Below are positions 44,220 to 52,191 of a DNA stretch of 64,000 bases, piece after piece (positions within the stretch are counted from its first letter, which is position 1; each line of letters begins with the position of its first letter). The position numbers were made by a program, and so were the translations under genes. The notes under the pieces were generated by a model. The model searched no databases. It was given only the letters and a program-made list of their open reading frames with translations, and had not been told where the DNA came from. The stretch comes from Caulobacter sp. 602-2 (GTDB lineage Bacteria > Pseudomonadota > Alphaproteobacteria > Caulobacterales > Caulobacteraceae), in NCBI RefSeq assembly GCF_011043625.1, contig NZ_JAAKGT010000005.1, positions 1 through 64,000 of the forward strand. The letters are read 5' to 3'.

Positions 44220-45434
44220 ATGGGTCTGTTCGACAAGCACCTGGCCTATCGCGACGCGTACAAGGCCATCCAGCAAGCGGGCGCCGACCCGTTCACCGTC
44301 CGCTTCGACGCCGTGGTCTCGCCGACCGAGGGCATCGTCGAGGGGCGTCCCACGATCCTGCTGGGCACCAACAACTATCTGGGTCTGACCTTTGACGAGA
44401 AGGCGATCGCCGCCTCGGTCAAGGCCGTCCAGGAACGCGGCACCGGCACCACCGGTTCCCGCATCGCCAACGGCAGCTTCGAGGCCCACGTGGCCCTGGA
44501 GACAGCGCTGGCCAAGTTCTACGGCCGCAAGCACGCCATGGTGTTCACCACCGGCTACCAGGCCAACCTGGGCGTCCTGTCGACCCTGGTCGGCCGCGGC
44601 GACCACCTGATCCTCGACGCCGACAGCCACGCCTCGATCTACGACGGCTCGCGCCTGGGCCACGCCGAGGTCATCCGCTTCCGCCACAACGACCCCGAGG
44701 ACCTGGCCAAGCGCCTGCGCCGCCTCAAGGACGTCCCCGGCGAGCGCCTGATCGTCGTCGAAGGCATCTACTCGATGATCGGCGACACCGCGCCGCTCAA
44801 GGAAATCGCCGCCGTTAAGCGCGAGATGGGCGGCTACCTGCTGGTCGACGAGGCCCACTCGATGGGCGTGCTCGGCGCAACCGGCCGCGGCCTCGCCGAA
44901 GCCGCCGGCGTGGAAGACGACGTCGACTTCATCGTCGGCACCTTCTCCAAGAGCCTGGGCGCCATCGGCGGCTTCTGCGTGTCGAACCTCGACGACTTCG
45001 ACGTCATGCGCGTGATCTGCCGTCCGTACATGTTCACCGCCTCGCTGCCGCCGGCCGTGGTCGCCTCGACCCTGGTGGCGCTGGAGCAGATGATCGCCAA
45101 GCCGCACCTGCGCGAGCAGCTCAACAGCAACGCCTGCCGCCTCTATGACGGCCTGACCGCGCTGGGCTTCGTCACCGGCCCGGCCGCCAGCCCGATCGTC
45201 GCGGCCACCATGCCCGACGTCGAGCGCGCCATCGCCATGTGGAACGGCCTGCTGCAGTCTGGCGTCTACCTCAACCTCGCCCTGCCGCCGGCCACGCCCG
45301 ACAGCCGCCCGCTGCTGCGCGCCAGCATCAGCGCCGCCCACACCCACGAGCAGATCGACCAGGTCCTCAAGGTGTTCGCCGAAGTCGGCACGGCGCTCGG
45401 CGTCATCGACGGCCAGCAGCGCGCCTTCGCTTAA
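44220..45434 (+). CDS. spt: serine palmitoyltransferase
   Basis: A 404-aa alpha-oxoamine synthase that condenses serine with an acyl thioester to 3-ketosphinganine, the first committed sphingolipid step. PLP-site features are DEAHSMGVLGATGRG and the Schiff-base lysine K244 in TFSKSLGAIGG. TNNYLGL at about residue 50 and GTGTTGSRIANGS at about 75-87 are classical family motifs. It is coupled to acpR and followed by a strong terminator. A 2-amino-3-ketobutyrate ligase or 8-amino-7-oxononanoate synthase would fit the family, but context decides for Spt. Confidence 0.93.
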   Translation: MGLFDKHLAYRDAYKAIQQAGADPFTVRFDAVVSPTEGIVEGRPTILLGTNNYLGLTFDEKAIAASVKAVQERGTGTTGSRIANGSFEAHVALETALAKFYGRKHAMVFTTGYQANLGVLSTLVGRGDHLILDADSHASIYDGSRLGHAEVIRFRHNDPEDLAKRLRRLKDVPGERLIVVEGIYSMIGDTAPLKEIAAVKREMGGYLLVDEAHSMGVLGATGRGLAEAAGVEDDVDFIVGTFSKSLGAIGGFCVSNLDDFDVMRVICRPYMFTASLPPAVVASTLVALEQMIAKPHLREQLNSNACRLYDGLTALGFVTGPAASPIVAATMPDVERAIAMWNGLLQSGVYLNLALPPATPDSRPLLRASISAAHTHEQIDQVLKVFAEVGTALGVIDGQQRAFA

Positions 45435-45460
45435 GGGCAGGCGCACCGCTGAAAAGACGA

Positions 45461-45489
45461 AGCCCCGGCCGCGAGGTCCGGGGCTTTTT
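45461..45489 (+). terminator. rho-independent terminator of acpR-spt
   Basis: A stem of AGCCCCGG against CCGGGGCT with a 9-base loop is followed by TTTTT, 26 bp after the spt stop. Confidence 0.9.
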
Positions 45490-45497
45490 CTTGCTCC

Positions 45498-45842
45498 CTA
45501 CCCAAGTTCGGGCCGCGGATCGGATCCACCGCGCAACCCGACGAAGGGCGGGTCGAAATAGGCCTCGAGGGGAAAGCGCTCGCCTTCCATCGACAGGACA
45601 CCGCCGCGCTGCACGAAGCCTTCCAGCAAGCTGCCCGCCAGGCGCAGGGCCAGGCACAAGGCCTGGAGGGAATCCTGACCGACCGCCGGTCTCAGATCTT
45701 CGTGGAGCGGCGCCAGTGATAGGTCGCAGGCCCAGGCTTCGTACCTGGCGTGACGGTACGGCGCGCCGATCTCGATATTGATGACGAACGGGTCGCCGCC
45801 CGGGGCTTTTGCGTCGATCGCGAGGTTGGCGATGAAAGACAA
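45498..45842 (-). CDS. DUF6968-like small protein
   Basis: A 114-aa protein that looks like the DUF6968 family of unknown function: VINIEIGAPYRHARYEAWACDLSL and the motif GQDSLQALCLALRLAGSLL are the recognisable parts. The start is uncertain. A TTG at 45842 (MSFIANLAID) has a GGAG site at good distance, while an in-frame GTG at 45878 would add 12 residues. It sits between the spt terminator and the headgroup operon, downstream of the 308-aa gene on the same strand. No link to sphingolipids is known. Confidence 0.6.
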   Translation of the reverse strand: MSFIANLAIDAKAPGGDPFVINIEIGAPYRHARYEAWACDLSLAPLHEDLRPAVGQDSLQALCLALRLAGSLLEGFVQRGGVLSMEGERFPLEAYFDPPFVGLRGGSDPRPELG

Positions 45843-45902
45843 GTGACAGCTCCAGCAACCAGGCAGCGAAGCTTTCACATCACTCGCTCGCCAGCAACCG
45901 TC

Positions 45903-46829
45903 TCAGCGAAGCCCCTGCCGCCGCCACTTCCACAGCGCCAGCAGGATGCCTGGCGCAGCCAGCACCGGATGGCGCTCGCGCCAGGGGGTCAGTTCGACCT
46001 TGAAGCCGGTGTGGCGCTCGATCTTCCAGGCGGCGTAGCGGGCCGCGCCCTGGAAGGTGAAGGCGGCCTTGATCAGGCGGGCCACGTTCAGCGACTTGCC
46101 GAGGTTTCGCCGCAGCCGCCAGGCGGCCTTCAGGCGCTTGCGCTCGATGGCCGACATCTGCGGCGCCGGGCGCCCCTCGCCGTCGAAGCGGCCGTCGTCG
46201 GCCCAGCAGGCCGGCAGCAGGCGCTGATAGTGCGCGGGGTCGAAGGCCAGGATCGAGGCCTCGCGGCCGGCCTTCTCGACCCGGAACTCGGCGGCGTAGG
46301 TCTCCTGGAACAGCGCCGTCCAATAGGCCTCGGGCGGTCCCTCCTCGGGGCCCAGGGCCGTGGCGAAGCGGGCGGCGGTGCGGGCGGCGCGGCGCACGGC
46401 CTCGACCACCGCCTCGCGCGCGGCAGCGTCGGCGGCCCACACCAGGCCCGAGGGCTGAACGAAGCGGGTCCACAGCGTGGTGTCGATCCCCCGGCCCTTC
46501 ACGGCCTGCGAGAAGCGCGACAGGGTCATCGAGGCGACCTTGGCCCGCAGGGTCATCCCCCCATGGCCTAGATCGTGCTCCAGCTCGTGATAGCTGACGT
46601 CCGGCCACAGGATGCGGGTGCCCACGCCCCTCAGGCCGCGCGGCGGCCGCTCGGTGAGCACGTAGAAGTCCAGCACGCCCGACAGGTCGCCCGTACGCAG
46701 GATCGAGCCGTAGAACAGCACCGCCTGGGCGGTCGGAAACAGGCCCGTCAGGTGCTCGGCGAAGGCGCGGATCGGCGCCGGGATCGGCTGGGCGAGCTCG
46801 GCCTCGACCAGCGGCCGGACCGCGCTCAT
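45903..46829 (-). CDS. nucleotidyltransferase-fold protein of the ceramide phosphoglycerate operon
   Basis: A 308-aa protein. The N-terminal part has a nucleotidyltransferase-like signature (AVLFYGSILRTGDLSGVLDFYVL, a GS...D.Y pattern), and the rest is helical with basic stretches. Its start overlaps the ceramide kinase gene end by 4 bp, placing it last in a three-gene operon. The equivalent trio in C. crescentus (the cpg genes) is required to make ceramide phosphoglycerate; I do not assign a letter to this one. The exact reaction cannot be read from sequence: headgroup transfer or hydrolysis are possible. Confidence 0.72.
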   Translation of the reverse strand: MSAVRPLVEAELAQPIPAPIRAFAEHLTGLFPTAQAVLFYGSILRTGDLSGVLDFYVLTERPPRGLRGVGTRILWPDVSYHELEHDLGHGGMTLRAKVASMTLSRFSQAVKGRGIDTTLWTRFVQPSGLVWAADAAAREAVVEAVRRAARTAARFATALGPEEGPPEAYWTALFQETYAAEFRVEKAGREASILAFDPAHYQRLLPACWADDGRFDGEGRPAPQMSAIERKRLKAAWRLRRNLGKSLNVARLIKAAFTFQGAARYAAWKIERHTGFKVELTPWRERHPVLAAPGILLALWKWRRQGLR

Positions 46830-47737
46830 CCGACCACGAACCGCAGCGGCGCGCCCAGGGCCAGCGCCAGCTTGCCGCCCTCGAACACCTCGCCGTCGAG
46901 CACGAAATCGAACTGGCCCGAGGCGTAGAGCGCCGCCGGATCACGCCGGCGATAGCCGCGCGCCTCGAGGATCGGCTTTTCCTTGCCCGACACCACCGTG
47001 GGCACCATGCGCAGCAGGCGCTTGGGGGGAGCGTCGACGTCGAGCACCTTCAGCCCCTCGCGCGGCGGACCGAAGGGCTTGAGATTGAACGGCAGGCGCT
47101 TCAGCGCCGTGGCCAGCAGGACGAAGCGTTCGCCTTCGGGCTGGACCTCGCCATCCATGGCCACCTTCACGGCCACGCCCTGGCGCCATTGATCGCGTGC
47201 GCCGCCGAACAGCGCGCCCAGCGTGGCGCCGGCCAGGGTCACGGCCACCGACAGGCTCTGGAACACGCCCATGCGGTTGACGCGCTTGGACAGGGCGGTG
47301 GCCCGCACCAGGGCGCCCAGGCCGAAGAAGAAGCCCCGCAGCGGCGGGCGGCCGTCGGCGAAGCGCACTTCGAGCGGGGCCCGGATCTTGATGCGCGGTT
47401 CGGCCTGGGCCGCGGCGGCCAGGGCCTCCTCCAGCCGCCAGTCGCGCGGCGCGCCCAGGTCGATGGCCAGCACGTTGGTCTTGCCCGACGGCAGGATCGC
47501 CAGCATCGGCATGTCGTCGCCGAAGGTGGACGGCGTCAGGCCCAGCACGTCGCGCACCGTGCCGTCGCCGCCGTCGATGACCAAAAGGTCGATCCTCTCG
47601 TCGGCGAAGCGGGCCAGTTCCTCGCCCAGCGCCTCGCGCGTCGCCGGCTCGACCACGCGCACGCCTTCAGGCGTGGGCGCATGCACCCGCCCCTGGTTGG
47701 CGTGGCTGCGCGGGTTCCGAACGACGCCGACGCGCAT
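46826..47737 (-). CDS. cpgB: ceramide kinase, diacylglycerol kinase family
   Basis: A 303-aa lipid kinase of the diacylglycerol kinase catalytic family. The nucleotide-binding GGDGT is at residues 56-60, preceded by the short N-terminal VGVVRNPRSHANQG that is normal for the family. The C-terminal VFEGGKLALALGAPLRFVV is also typical. The Caulobacter enzyme at this locus has been reported to phosphorylate ceramide, giving ceramide-1-phosphate for headgroup assembly. The ORF is open further upstream, but ATG 47737 overlaps the stop of the CDP-alcohol phosphotransferase gene by one base and is the natural start. Confidence 0.85.
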   Translation of the reverse strand: MRVGVVRNPRSHANQGRVHAPTPEGVRVVEPATREALGEELARFADERIDLLVIDGGDGTVRDVLGLTPSTFGDDMPMLAILPSGKTNVLAIDLGAPRDWRLEEALAAAAQAEPRIKIRAPLEVRFADGRPPLRGFFFGLGALVRATALSKRVNRMGVFQSLSVAVTLAGATLGALFGGARDQWRQGVAVKVAMDGEVQPEGERFVLLATALKRLPFNLKPFGPPREGLKVLDVDAPPKRLLRMVPTVVSGKEKPILEARGYRRRDPAALYASGQFDFVLDGEVFEGGKLALALGAPLRFVVG

Positions 47738-48861
47738 CACCGCGACAGCCAGGACTGGATCGAGCCCTTGGGGGCCAGCGCGCCCTGCACGATCTGCAGG
47801 GCGTGGACGAGGAAGCAGATCGCCGTCCAGGCCGCCACCAGCACGAAACCGATGTCGGGTCGGCCGACCAGCACGCTGCCGGTCAGCAGGATGAGGTTCG
47901 GGTTGCGACGGGCGGTGATCAGCCGGAAGAAGCTGTCGAACGGCCGCCAGGCGTGCATCTCCAGCTTGAAGAGGGCCAGGAAGATCCCCTCCTCCACCCG
48001 CTGGGCCACATAGCCGCCGACGACGATGGCCAGCAGCAACGGCGCATACGGCATCGACAGGCCGACGGCGAACACGCCGACATACCAGGCCCACCACCAG
48101 AACGGCGGGTGCACCAAGTCGATGCCGTGGTCGAAGACGTTGCCCCACTTGGACGAGGTCAGGGTCACCCGGGCCAGCTTGCCGTCGACCGTGTCGAGGA
48201 AGGTCATGATCCAGGCGCAGACCAGGCCCCAGCCGAACTGGCCCCGCCAGAACAGCACGAAGGCGGCGATGGTCAGCAGGAAGCCGATGAAGGTCACCTG
48301 GTTGGGTGTCATCTTCGCCAAGGCGCACCAGCGGGTGACGATCCGCGCCGGGGTCGGCCAGATGTACTTGGTCACCAGGTCGGTGACGCCCTTGTACGAG
48401 CCCTGGAACAGGCGCTTTTCGACCGCGCGCACGCTGTCCCTGGTCAGGCGCTCCAGCACCGGCGGCTCGCGCTTGCGCAGAGCGCTGTTGTAGGCCGAGC
48501 CGAGCTCCAGGGCCGTCAGGCGCGTGAACCGGGGATCGACGCTCGACGGGTCGCCGCCGGCCGCCAGGGCGGCCACCGCCGCGTCCGCAGCCTCGGCCGG
48601 GGCGTTCACCGCCGTCGCGACGCCGGCGTCGTCGACCAGCACCGCCCAGGGGCGACCGGCCAGGGCCTTGATCAGCGACTCGTCGAACACCCAGCCGGCG
48701 TGCACGGCGACCGTGTCGCCGCCCTCGCCCGCCTGCTCGGAAACGCCGATCCGGCGATAGATGCGCGACAGCCGCTCGCCCGAGGTCATGCCCCAGATGC
48801 GCGCCTCGCTGTCGCCCACCGTCACGGCGCGCGAAGCGACTGGATTGATTTCACCGGTCAC
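47737..48861 (-). CDS. CDP-alcohol phosphatidyltransferase family protein
   Basis: A 374-aa membrane enzyme whose family transfers a phospho-alcohol from CDP to an acceptor. The complete signature D-x2-D-G-x2-A-R-x8-G-x3-D-x3-D is at D223, D226, G227, A230, R231, G240, D244 and D248. About six transmembrane helices follow residue 185. The first 180 residues are a soluble extension (AVLVDDAGVATAVNAPAE) not found in simple family members. It is the first gene of the operon with the ceramide kinase. Sequence alone leaves the donor open: CDP-diacylglycerol or another CDP-alcohol. Confidence 0.85.
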   Translation of the reverse strand: MTGEINPVASRAVTVGDSEARIWGMTSGERLSRIYRRIGVSEQAGEGGDTVAVHAGWVFDESLIKALAGRPWAVLVDDAGVATAVNAPAEAADAAVAALAAGGDPSSVDPRFTRLTALELGSAYNSALRKREPPVLERLTRDSVRAVEKRLFQGSYKGVTDLVTKYIWPTPARIVTRWCALAKMTPNQVTFIGFLLTIAAFVLFWRGQFGWGLVCAWIMTFLDTVDGKLARVTLTSSKWGNVFDHGIDLVHPPFWWWAWYVGVFAVGLSMPYAPLLLAIVVGGYVAQRVEEGIFLALFKLEMHAWRPFDSFFRLITARRNPNLILLTGSVLVGRPDIGFVLVAAWTAICFLVHALQIVQGALAPKGSIQSWLSR

Positions 48862-48939
48862 CGGTACTTAAACCCCTTGAAAGCCGAGGCGATTGATAAG
48901 CAGCTTCGCCGAAATTCGCCACAATCGCGCCGGTCCCTC

Positions 48940-49827
48940 TTGTCGATATTCCGCCTCGCCCACCTTTCGGACCCTCACCTGCCGCCGCCGCCGGGCGCGT
49001 TCGGCTGGCGCGACCTGGCGTCCAAGCGCCTGCTGAGCCGGATCGCCTGGCGCCGAAAGCACAAGATCCACCGTCCCGAGGTGCTGGAAGCCCTGGTCGC
49101 CGACCTGAAGGCCCACGCCCCCGACCATGTGGCGATTACCGGCGATCTCACCAACTTCGCCTCGGACGTCGAGATCGCCGCCGCCCGCCGCTGGCTCGAA
49201 AGCCTTGGTCCGGCCGAGACCATCACCGTCAGCCCCGGCAACCACGACGCCCTGGTCGGCCAGACCGCCCAGGCCCGCTTCGCGCCCTGGACCGCCTGGC
49301 TGGGCGACGACGAGGAGGCCGCCTTCCCGCAGGTGCGGCTGCGCGGCCCGGTGGCGCTGATCAACCTGTGCTCGGCCGTGCCCACGGCGCCGCACCTGGC
49401 CACCGGCCGGCTGGGCGCCGATCAGCTGGAGAAGCTCGACGCCCTTCTGGCCGATCCGGCCCTGGCCGACCGCTTCAAGGTGGTGCTGCTGCATCATCCG
49501 CCCAACGCCGGCGCCGTGTCGGGCCGCAAGTCGCTGGACGACCAGGGCCAGCTGCGCGCCGTGCTCGCCCGGCGCGGCGCCGACCTGGTGCTGCACGGCC
49601 ACGCCCACGAGTCGCTGACGGCGACGGTGCCCGGCCCCGACGGCCGCGCGATCCCGGTGCTGGGCGTGCCCTCGGCCTCGGCCTGGATCGGCGGCCATTC
49701 GCCGGCCCGCTGGCACGCGCTGGAGATCGAGCCGCGCGAGGGCGGCTATTCGCTGCGCGTTATCGCGCGCGGGCTGGATCCGCAGACCGGCGGCATCCGC
49801 GAACTGGGGCGGTATTCTCTGCTGTAG
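48940..49827 (+). CDS. calcineurin-like metallophosphoesterase
   Basis: A 295-aa phosphoesterase with all dinuclear-metal motifs: LAHLSDPHL near the start, GDLTNFAS, SPGNHDALVG, LLHHPPNAG and LHGHAHES. It is divergent from the headgroup operon with 78 bp between. Position suggests it may hydrolyse a phosphate or nucleotide from a lipid intermediate, but no direct evidence exists. No ATG is available; TTG 48940 (MSIFRLAHLSDPHL) is the likeliest start, with no clear ribosome site. Confidence 0.8.
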   Translation: MSIFRLAHLSDPHLPPPPGAFGWRDLASKRLLSRIAWRRKHKIHRPEVLEALVADLKAHAPDHVAITGDLTNFASDVEIAAARRWLESLGPAETITVSPGNHDALVGQTAQARFAPWTAWLGDDEEAAFPQVRLRGPVALINLCSAVPTAPHLATGRLGADQLEKLDALLADPALADRFKVVLLHHPPNAGAVSGRKSLDDQGQLRAVLARRGADLVLHGHAHESLTATVPGPDGRAIPVLGVPSASAWIGGHSPARWHALEIEPREGGYSLRVIARGLDPQTGGIRELGRYSLL

Positions 49828-49828
49828 A

Positions 49829-49957
49829 CCCTCCCCCTGAAGGGGGAGGTGTCGGCGAAGCCGACGGAGGGGGAGGTGACTGCGGAAGCAGCCCCTGAAA
49901 AGCCGAAGTGACTTCCCCCTCCGGCCCTCCGGGCCACCTCCCCCTTCGGGGGGGAGG
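49829..49957. repeat. class A intergenic inverted repeat
   Basis: A near copy of the 2511-2643 element, with the same GTCGGCGAAGCCGAC sub-palindrome and the CCGGCCCTCCGGGCC end. It lies between convergent genes. Confidence 0.75.
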
Positions 49958-49967
49958 ATCTCACCCC

Positions 49968-50453
49968 CTACTTCCCGTAGCGCATGCGCACCCGGATCGT
50001 GTTCTCCCCCGATTTGACGCTGAACCGCGCCGAATCGAACGACGGCACGCCGAACCGCGACGGCGCGTCGTTCGAGAAGCCGTAGCCCTCGGTCGGCAGG
50101 CCCACGCCGTTGCGGTCGAAATCGTGGTTGCCGTTGGCGTCGTGGTAGACGGCCACGGCGTAGATGTCGGCCTTGGGCAGGTTGAAGCAGGCCTCGGTCG
50201 TCGGCGCGCTGGCCGGCACCCGCAGGCGCAGCAGCTTGCCGCGCGGCGCCAGGAAACGGCTGGGATCCGACGGATAGACCGTGACCGTCACCTCGCCCGT
50301 CTCGGACTTCAGGCGACCAACCTCCACGGTCAGCCGCACGCCTGTGTCCCTGCCTACGCAATCCTGCTTCGCCGCCGCCGGCGCCGCCATCCCCAGCAAG
50401 CCCAGCAGCGTCCCTAGCGCTGCAAGGCCTGGAAGAACGGTTCGTGCTTCCAT
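49968..50453 (-). CDS. DUF2141 exported protein
   Basis: A 161-aa secreted protein resembling the DUF2141 family. A signal peptide (residues 1-28, ending APAAA) precedes a single beta-sandwich domain with the recognisable IYAVAVYHDANGNHDFDRNGVGLPTEGYGFSND stretch. DUF2141 proteins are periplasmic or outer-membrane-associated and of unknown function. Being inside the sphingolipid locus it might bind or help expose the lipid, which is speculation. Two cysteines (in DCVG and ACFN) could form a disulfide. Confidence 0.82.
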   Translation of the reverse strand: MEARTVLPGLAALGTLLGLLGMAAPAAAKQDCVGRDTGVRLTVEVGRLKSETGEVTVTVYPSDPSRFLAPRGKLLRLRVPASAPTTEACFNLPKADIYAVAVYHDANGNHDFDRNGVGLPTEGYGFSNDAPSRFGVPSFDSARFSVKSGENTIRVRMRYGK

Positions 50454-50527
50454 GTAAAAGGCCGTGTCCCTATTGTCGCCCCGACGCGATCAGCGCCCGC
50501 AGACTCGCCTGAAGTATCGGTTGCCGC

Positions 50528-50965
50528 ATGCCCAATCCCACAGCCCTCGCATTCGGCTACCCACGCTCGAAAGTGGCCGAGACCGACCACTGGTTGGTCC
50601 TTGTACGTCCCAAGCAGCCGACTTTCGGGTCTCTCGTCCTGGTATGCAAGGAACCCGTGCAGGCCTTTTCCGATCTCAGCCCCGCGGCCTTCGCCGACAT
50701 GCAGGTCGCCGTGGCCGGGATCGAACGCGTCCTGAAGGCCAAGGTCGCCTACGAGAAGATCAACTATCTGATGCTGATGATGGTCGACCGCGACGTGCAT
50801 TTCCACGTCCTGCCCCGGTACGAAGGCGCGCGCGAGCACGAGGGAACGCCCTTCCCTGACACCGGTTGGCCCGCCGCCCCCGCCCTCGGCTCGGCCGTCG
50901 CGCTGGATGACGAGGCCGTCGCGCGCCTGGCCGGGGATTTCGCCGCCGAGTGGTCCGCCGCGTGA
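50528..50965 (+). CDS. HIT family protein
   Basis: A 145-aa histidine-triad hydrolase/transferase-like protein that would act on a nucleotide conjugate. The triad region is VDRDVHFHVLPRYEG, where the first His of the HxHxH pattern is replaced by Asp but the two others remain. The N-terminal LVLVRPKQPTFGSLVLV matches the family strand. It overlaps the LptF-like gene by 4 bp (GTGA), so it starts the run HIT, LptF-like, LptG-like, ceramide synthase, nucleotidyltransferase. It may process a CDP- or UDP-linked headgroup intermediate, which is inference. Confidence 0.8.
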   Translation: MPNPTALAFGYPRSKVAETDHWLVLVRPKQPTFGSLVLVCKEPVQAFSDLSPAAFADMQVAVAGIERVLKAKVAYEKINYLMLMMVDRDVHFHVLPRYEGAREHEGTPFPDTGWPAAPALGSAVALDDEAVARLAGDFAAEWSAA

Positions 50966-52191
50966 GCAAGCTGAAGAAGAAGTTCGACGTGCGGCGCATC
51001 ACGGCCATGGGCCTGATCGACCGCTACCTGCTGCGCCTGCTGGGCTGGCCGCTGGCCGGGTGCCTGGGCCTGACCGTCGTCGCCCTGCTGCTGGAGCGGG
51101 TGCTGCGACTGCTGGACCTGCTGTCGCAGAGCGCCGCCCGCTTCGACTACGTCACCCAGCTGGCCCTGAACCTGTTGCCGCACTATCTGGGCCTGGCCCT
51201 GCCGGTGGCGTTCTTCGTGGCGCTGTTCATCGTCATCAGCAAGCTGTCCGACGGCTCGGAGATCGACGCCCTGCTGGCCGGCGGCCAGTCGCTGGAGCGG
51301 GTCGCCGCGCCCTTCGTCTGCATCGGCCTGGCGCTTAGCGTGTTCAGCATCGCGGTGTTCGGCTACGTCCAGCCCTACAGCCGCTACGCCTATCGCGCGG
51401 TGATGCACGCGGCCGTCAACGCCGGCTGGAACGGCCGCCTGTCGGGCGGGGCGTTCATCGACGACGACGGCTCGCTGATGACCGCCGACAGCGCCGACCT
51501 CGCCGGCCAGAGCCTGACCCGGGTGTTCATCCGCCGCCCCGACGCGGCCGGCCACGAAGAGCTGATCACCGCCGCCAGCGCCACCCTGCAGGTCTCGGCC
51601 GACGGCAAGACCGTGACCATGCGCCTGAAGTCGGGCCGCCGCATCGGCAGCGACGCGCGCGGCAACTACCGCAGCCTGGCCTTCGACGACCTGACCACCG
51701 AGGCGCCGCTGAAGGCCGCCGCCAGCCTGCTGCGCGCCCGCGGCGGCGACGAGCGCGAACTGACCCTGGGCGAACTGCTGCACCAGGCCAGGTCGCCCAA
51801 TCCCGTCGTGCCCAAGGCCACGCTGATGGCCGAGTTCTACGGCCGCATCGCCCGAGCCGCCTTCCTGCCGTTCCTGCCGCTGCTCGCCTTCCCGCTGGGC
51901 CTGGCCGCCAAGCGCGGCAACCGCGCGCCCGGCCTGCTGCTGGCCGGGGTGCTGCTGCTGGCCTTCCAGCACAGCCTGCTGCTGGGCCAGAGCCTGGCCG
52001 AGTCCGGGCGCATCGCCCCGCTTCCGGCCGTCGGCGCGCCGTTCCTGGTCTTCACCGGCCTTGCGGTCTGGCTGTTCGTCGGCAGCCGCACGCGCCCCGG
52101 CGACACGCCGATCTCGCGCCTGGTGCTGGCCATGAGCGCCTGGTTCCGCCGCGCCCTTAAGCCGTTCCAGCGCAAGGAGCGCGCCGCATGA
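50962..52191 (+). CDS. LptF-like permease, sphingolipid-locus paralogue
   Basis: A 409-aa inner-membrane protein of the YjgP/YjgQ family, normally one of the two permeases of the LPS exporter. Three N-terminal helices, a periplasmic jellyroll (about residues 150-270: AFIDDDGSLMTADSADLAGQSLTRVFIRRPD) and three C-terminal helices are visible. It is preceded by a HIT gene and followed by the LptG-like gene with a 4-bp overlap. Canonical lptFG usually sit beside lptD, surA and pdxA; none is here. GTG 50962 overlaps the HIT stop; ATG 51007 (MGLIDRYLLRLLG) is a possible alternative start. Confidence 0.83.
   Translation: MSKLKKKFDVRRITAMGLIDRYLLRLLGWPLAGCLGLTVVALLLERVLRLLDLLSQSAARFDYVTQLALNLLPHYLGLALPVAFFVALFIVISKLSDGSEIDALLAGGQSLERVAAPFVCIGLALSVFSIAVFGYVQPYSRYAYRAVMHAAVNAGWNGRLSGGAFIDDDGSLMTADSADLAGQSLTRVFIRRPDAAGHEELITAASATLQVSADGKTVTMRLKSGRRIGSDARGNYRSLAFDDLTTEAPLKAAASLLRARGGDERELTLGELLHQARSPNPVVPKATLMAEFYGRIARAAFLPFLPLLAFPLGLAAKRGNRAPGLLLAGVLLLAFQHSLLLGQSLAESGRIAPLPAVGAPFLVFTGLAVWLFVGSRTRPGDTPISRLVLAMSAWFRRALKPFQRKERAA

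Noticed and set aside
47738..48328. Upstream extension of the ceramide kinase frame into the CDP-alcohol transferase gene
   Set aside because: The extension overlaps a gene with a perfect CDP-alcohol transferase signature and adds no kinase residues; ATG 47737 gives the normal family length.
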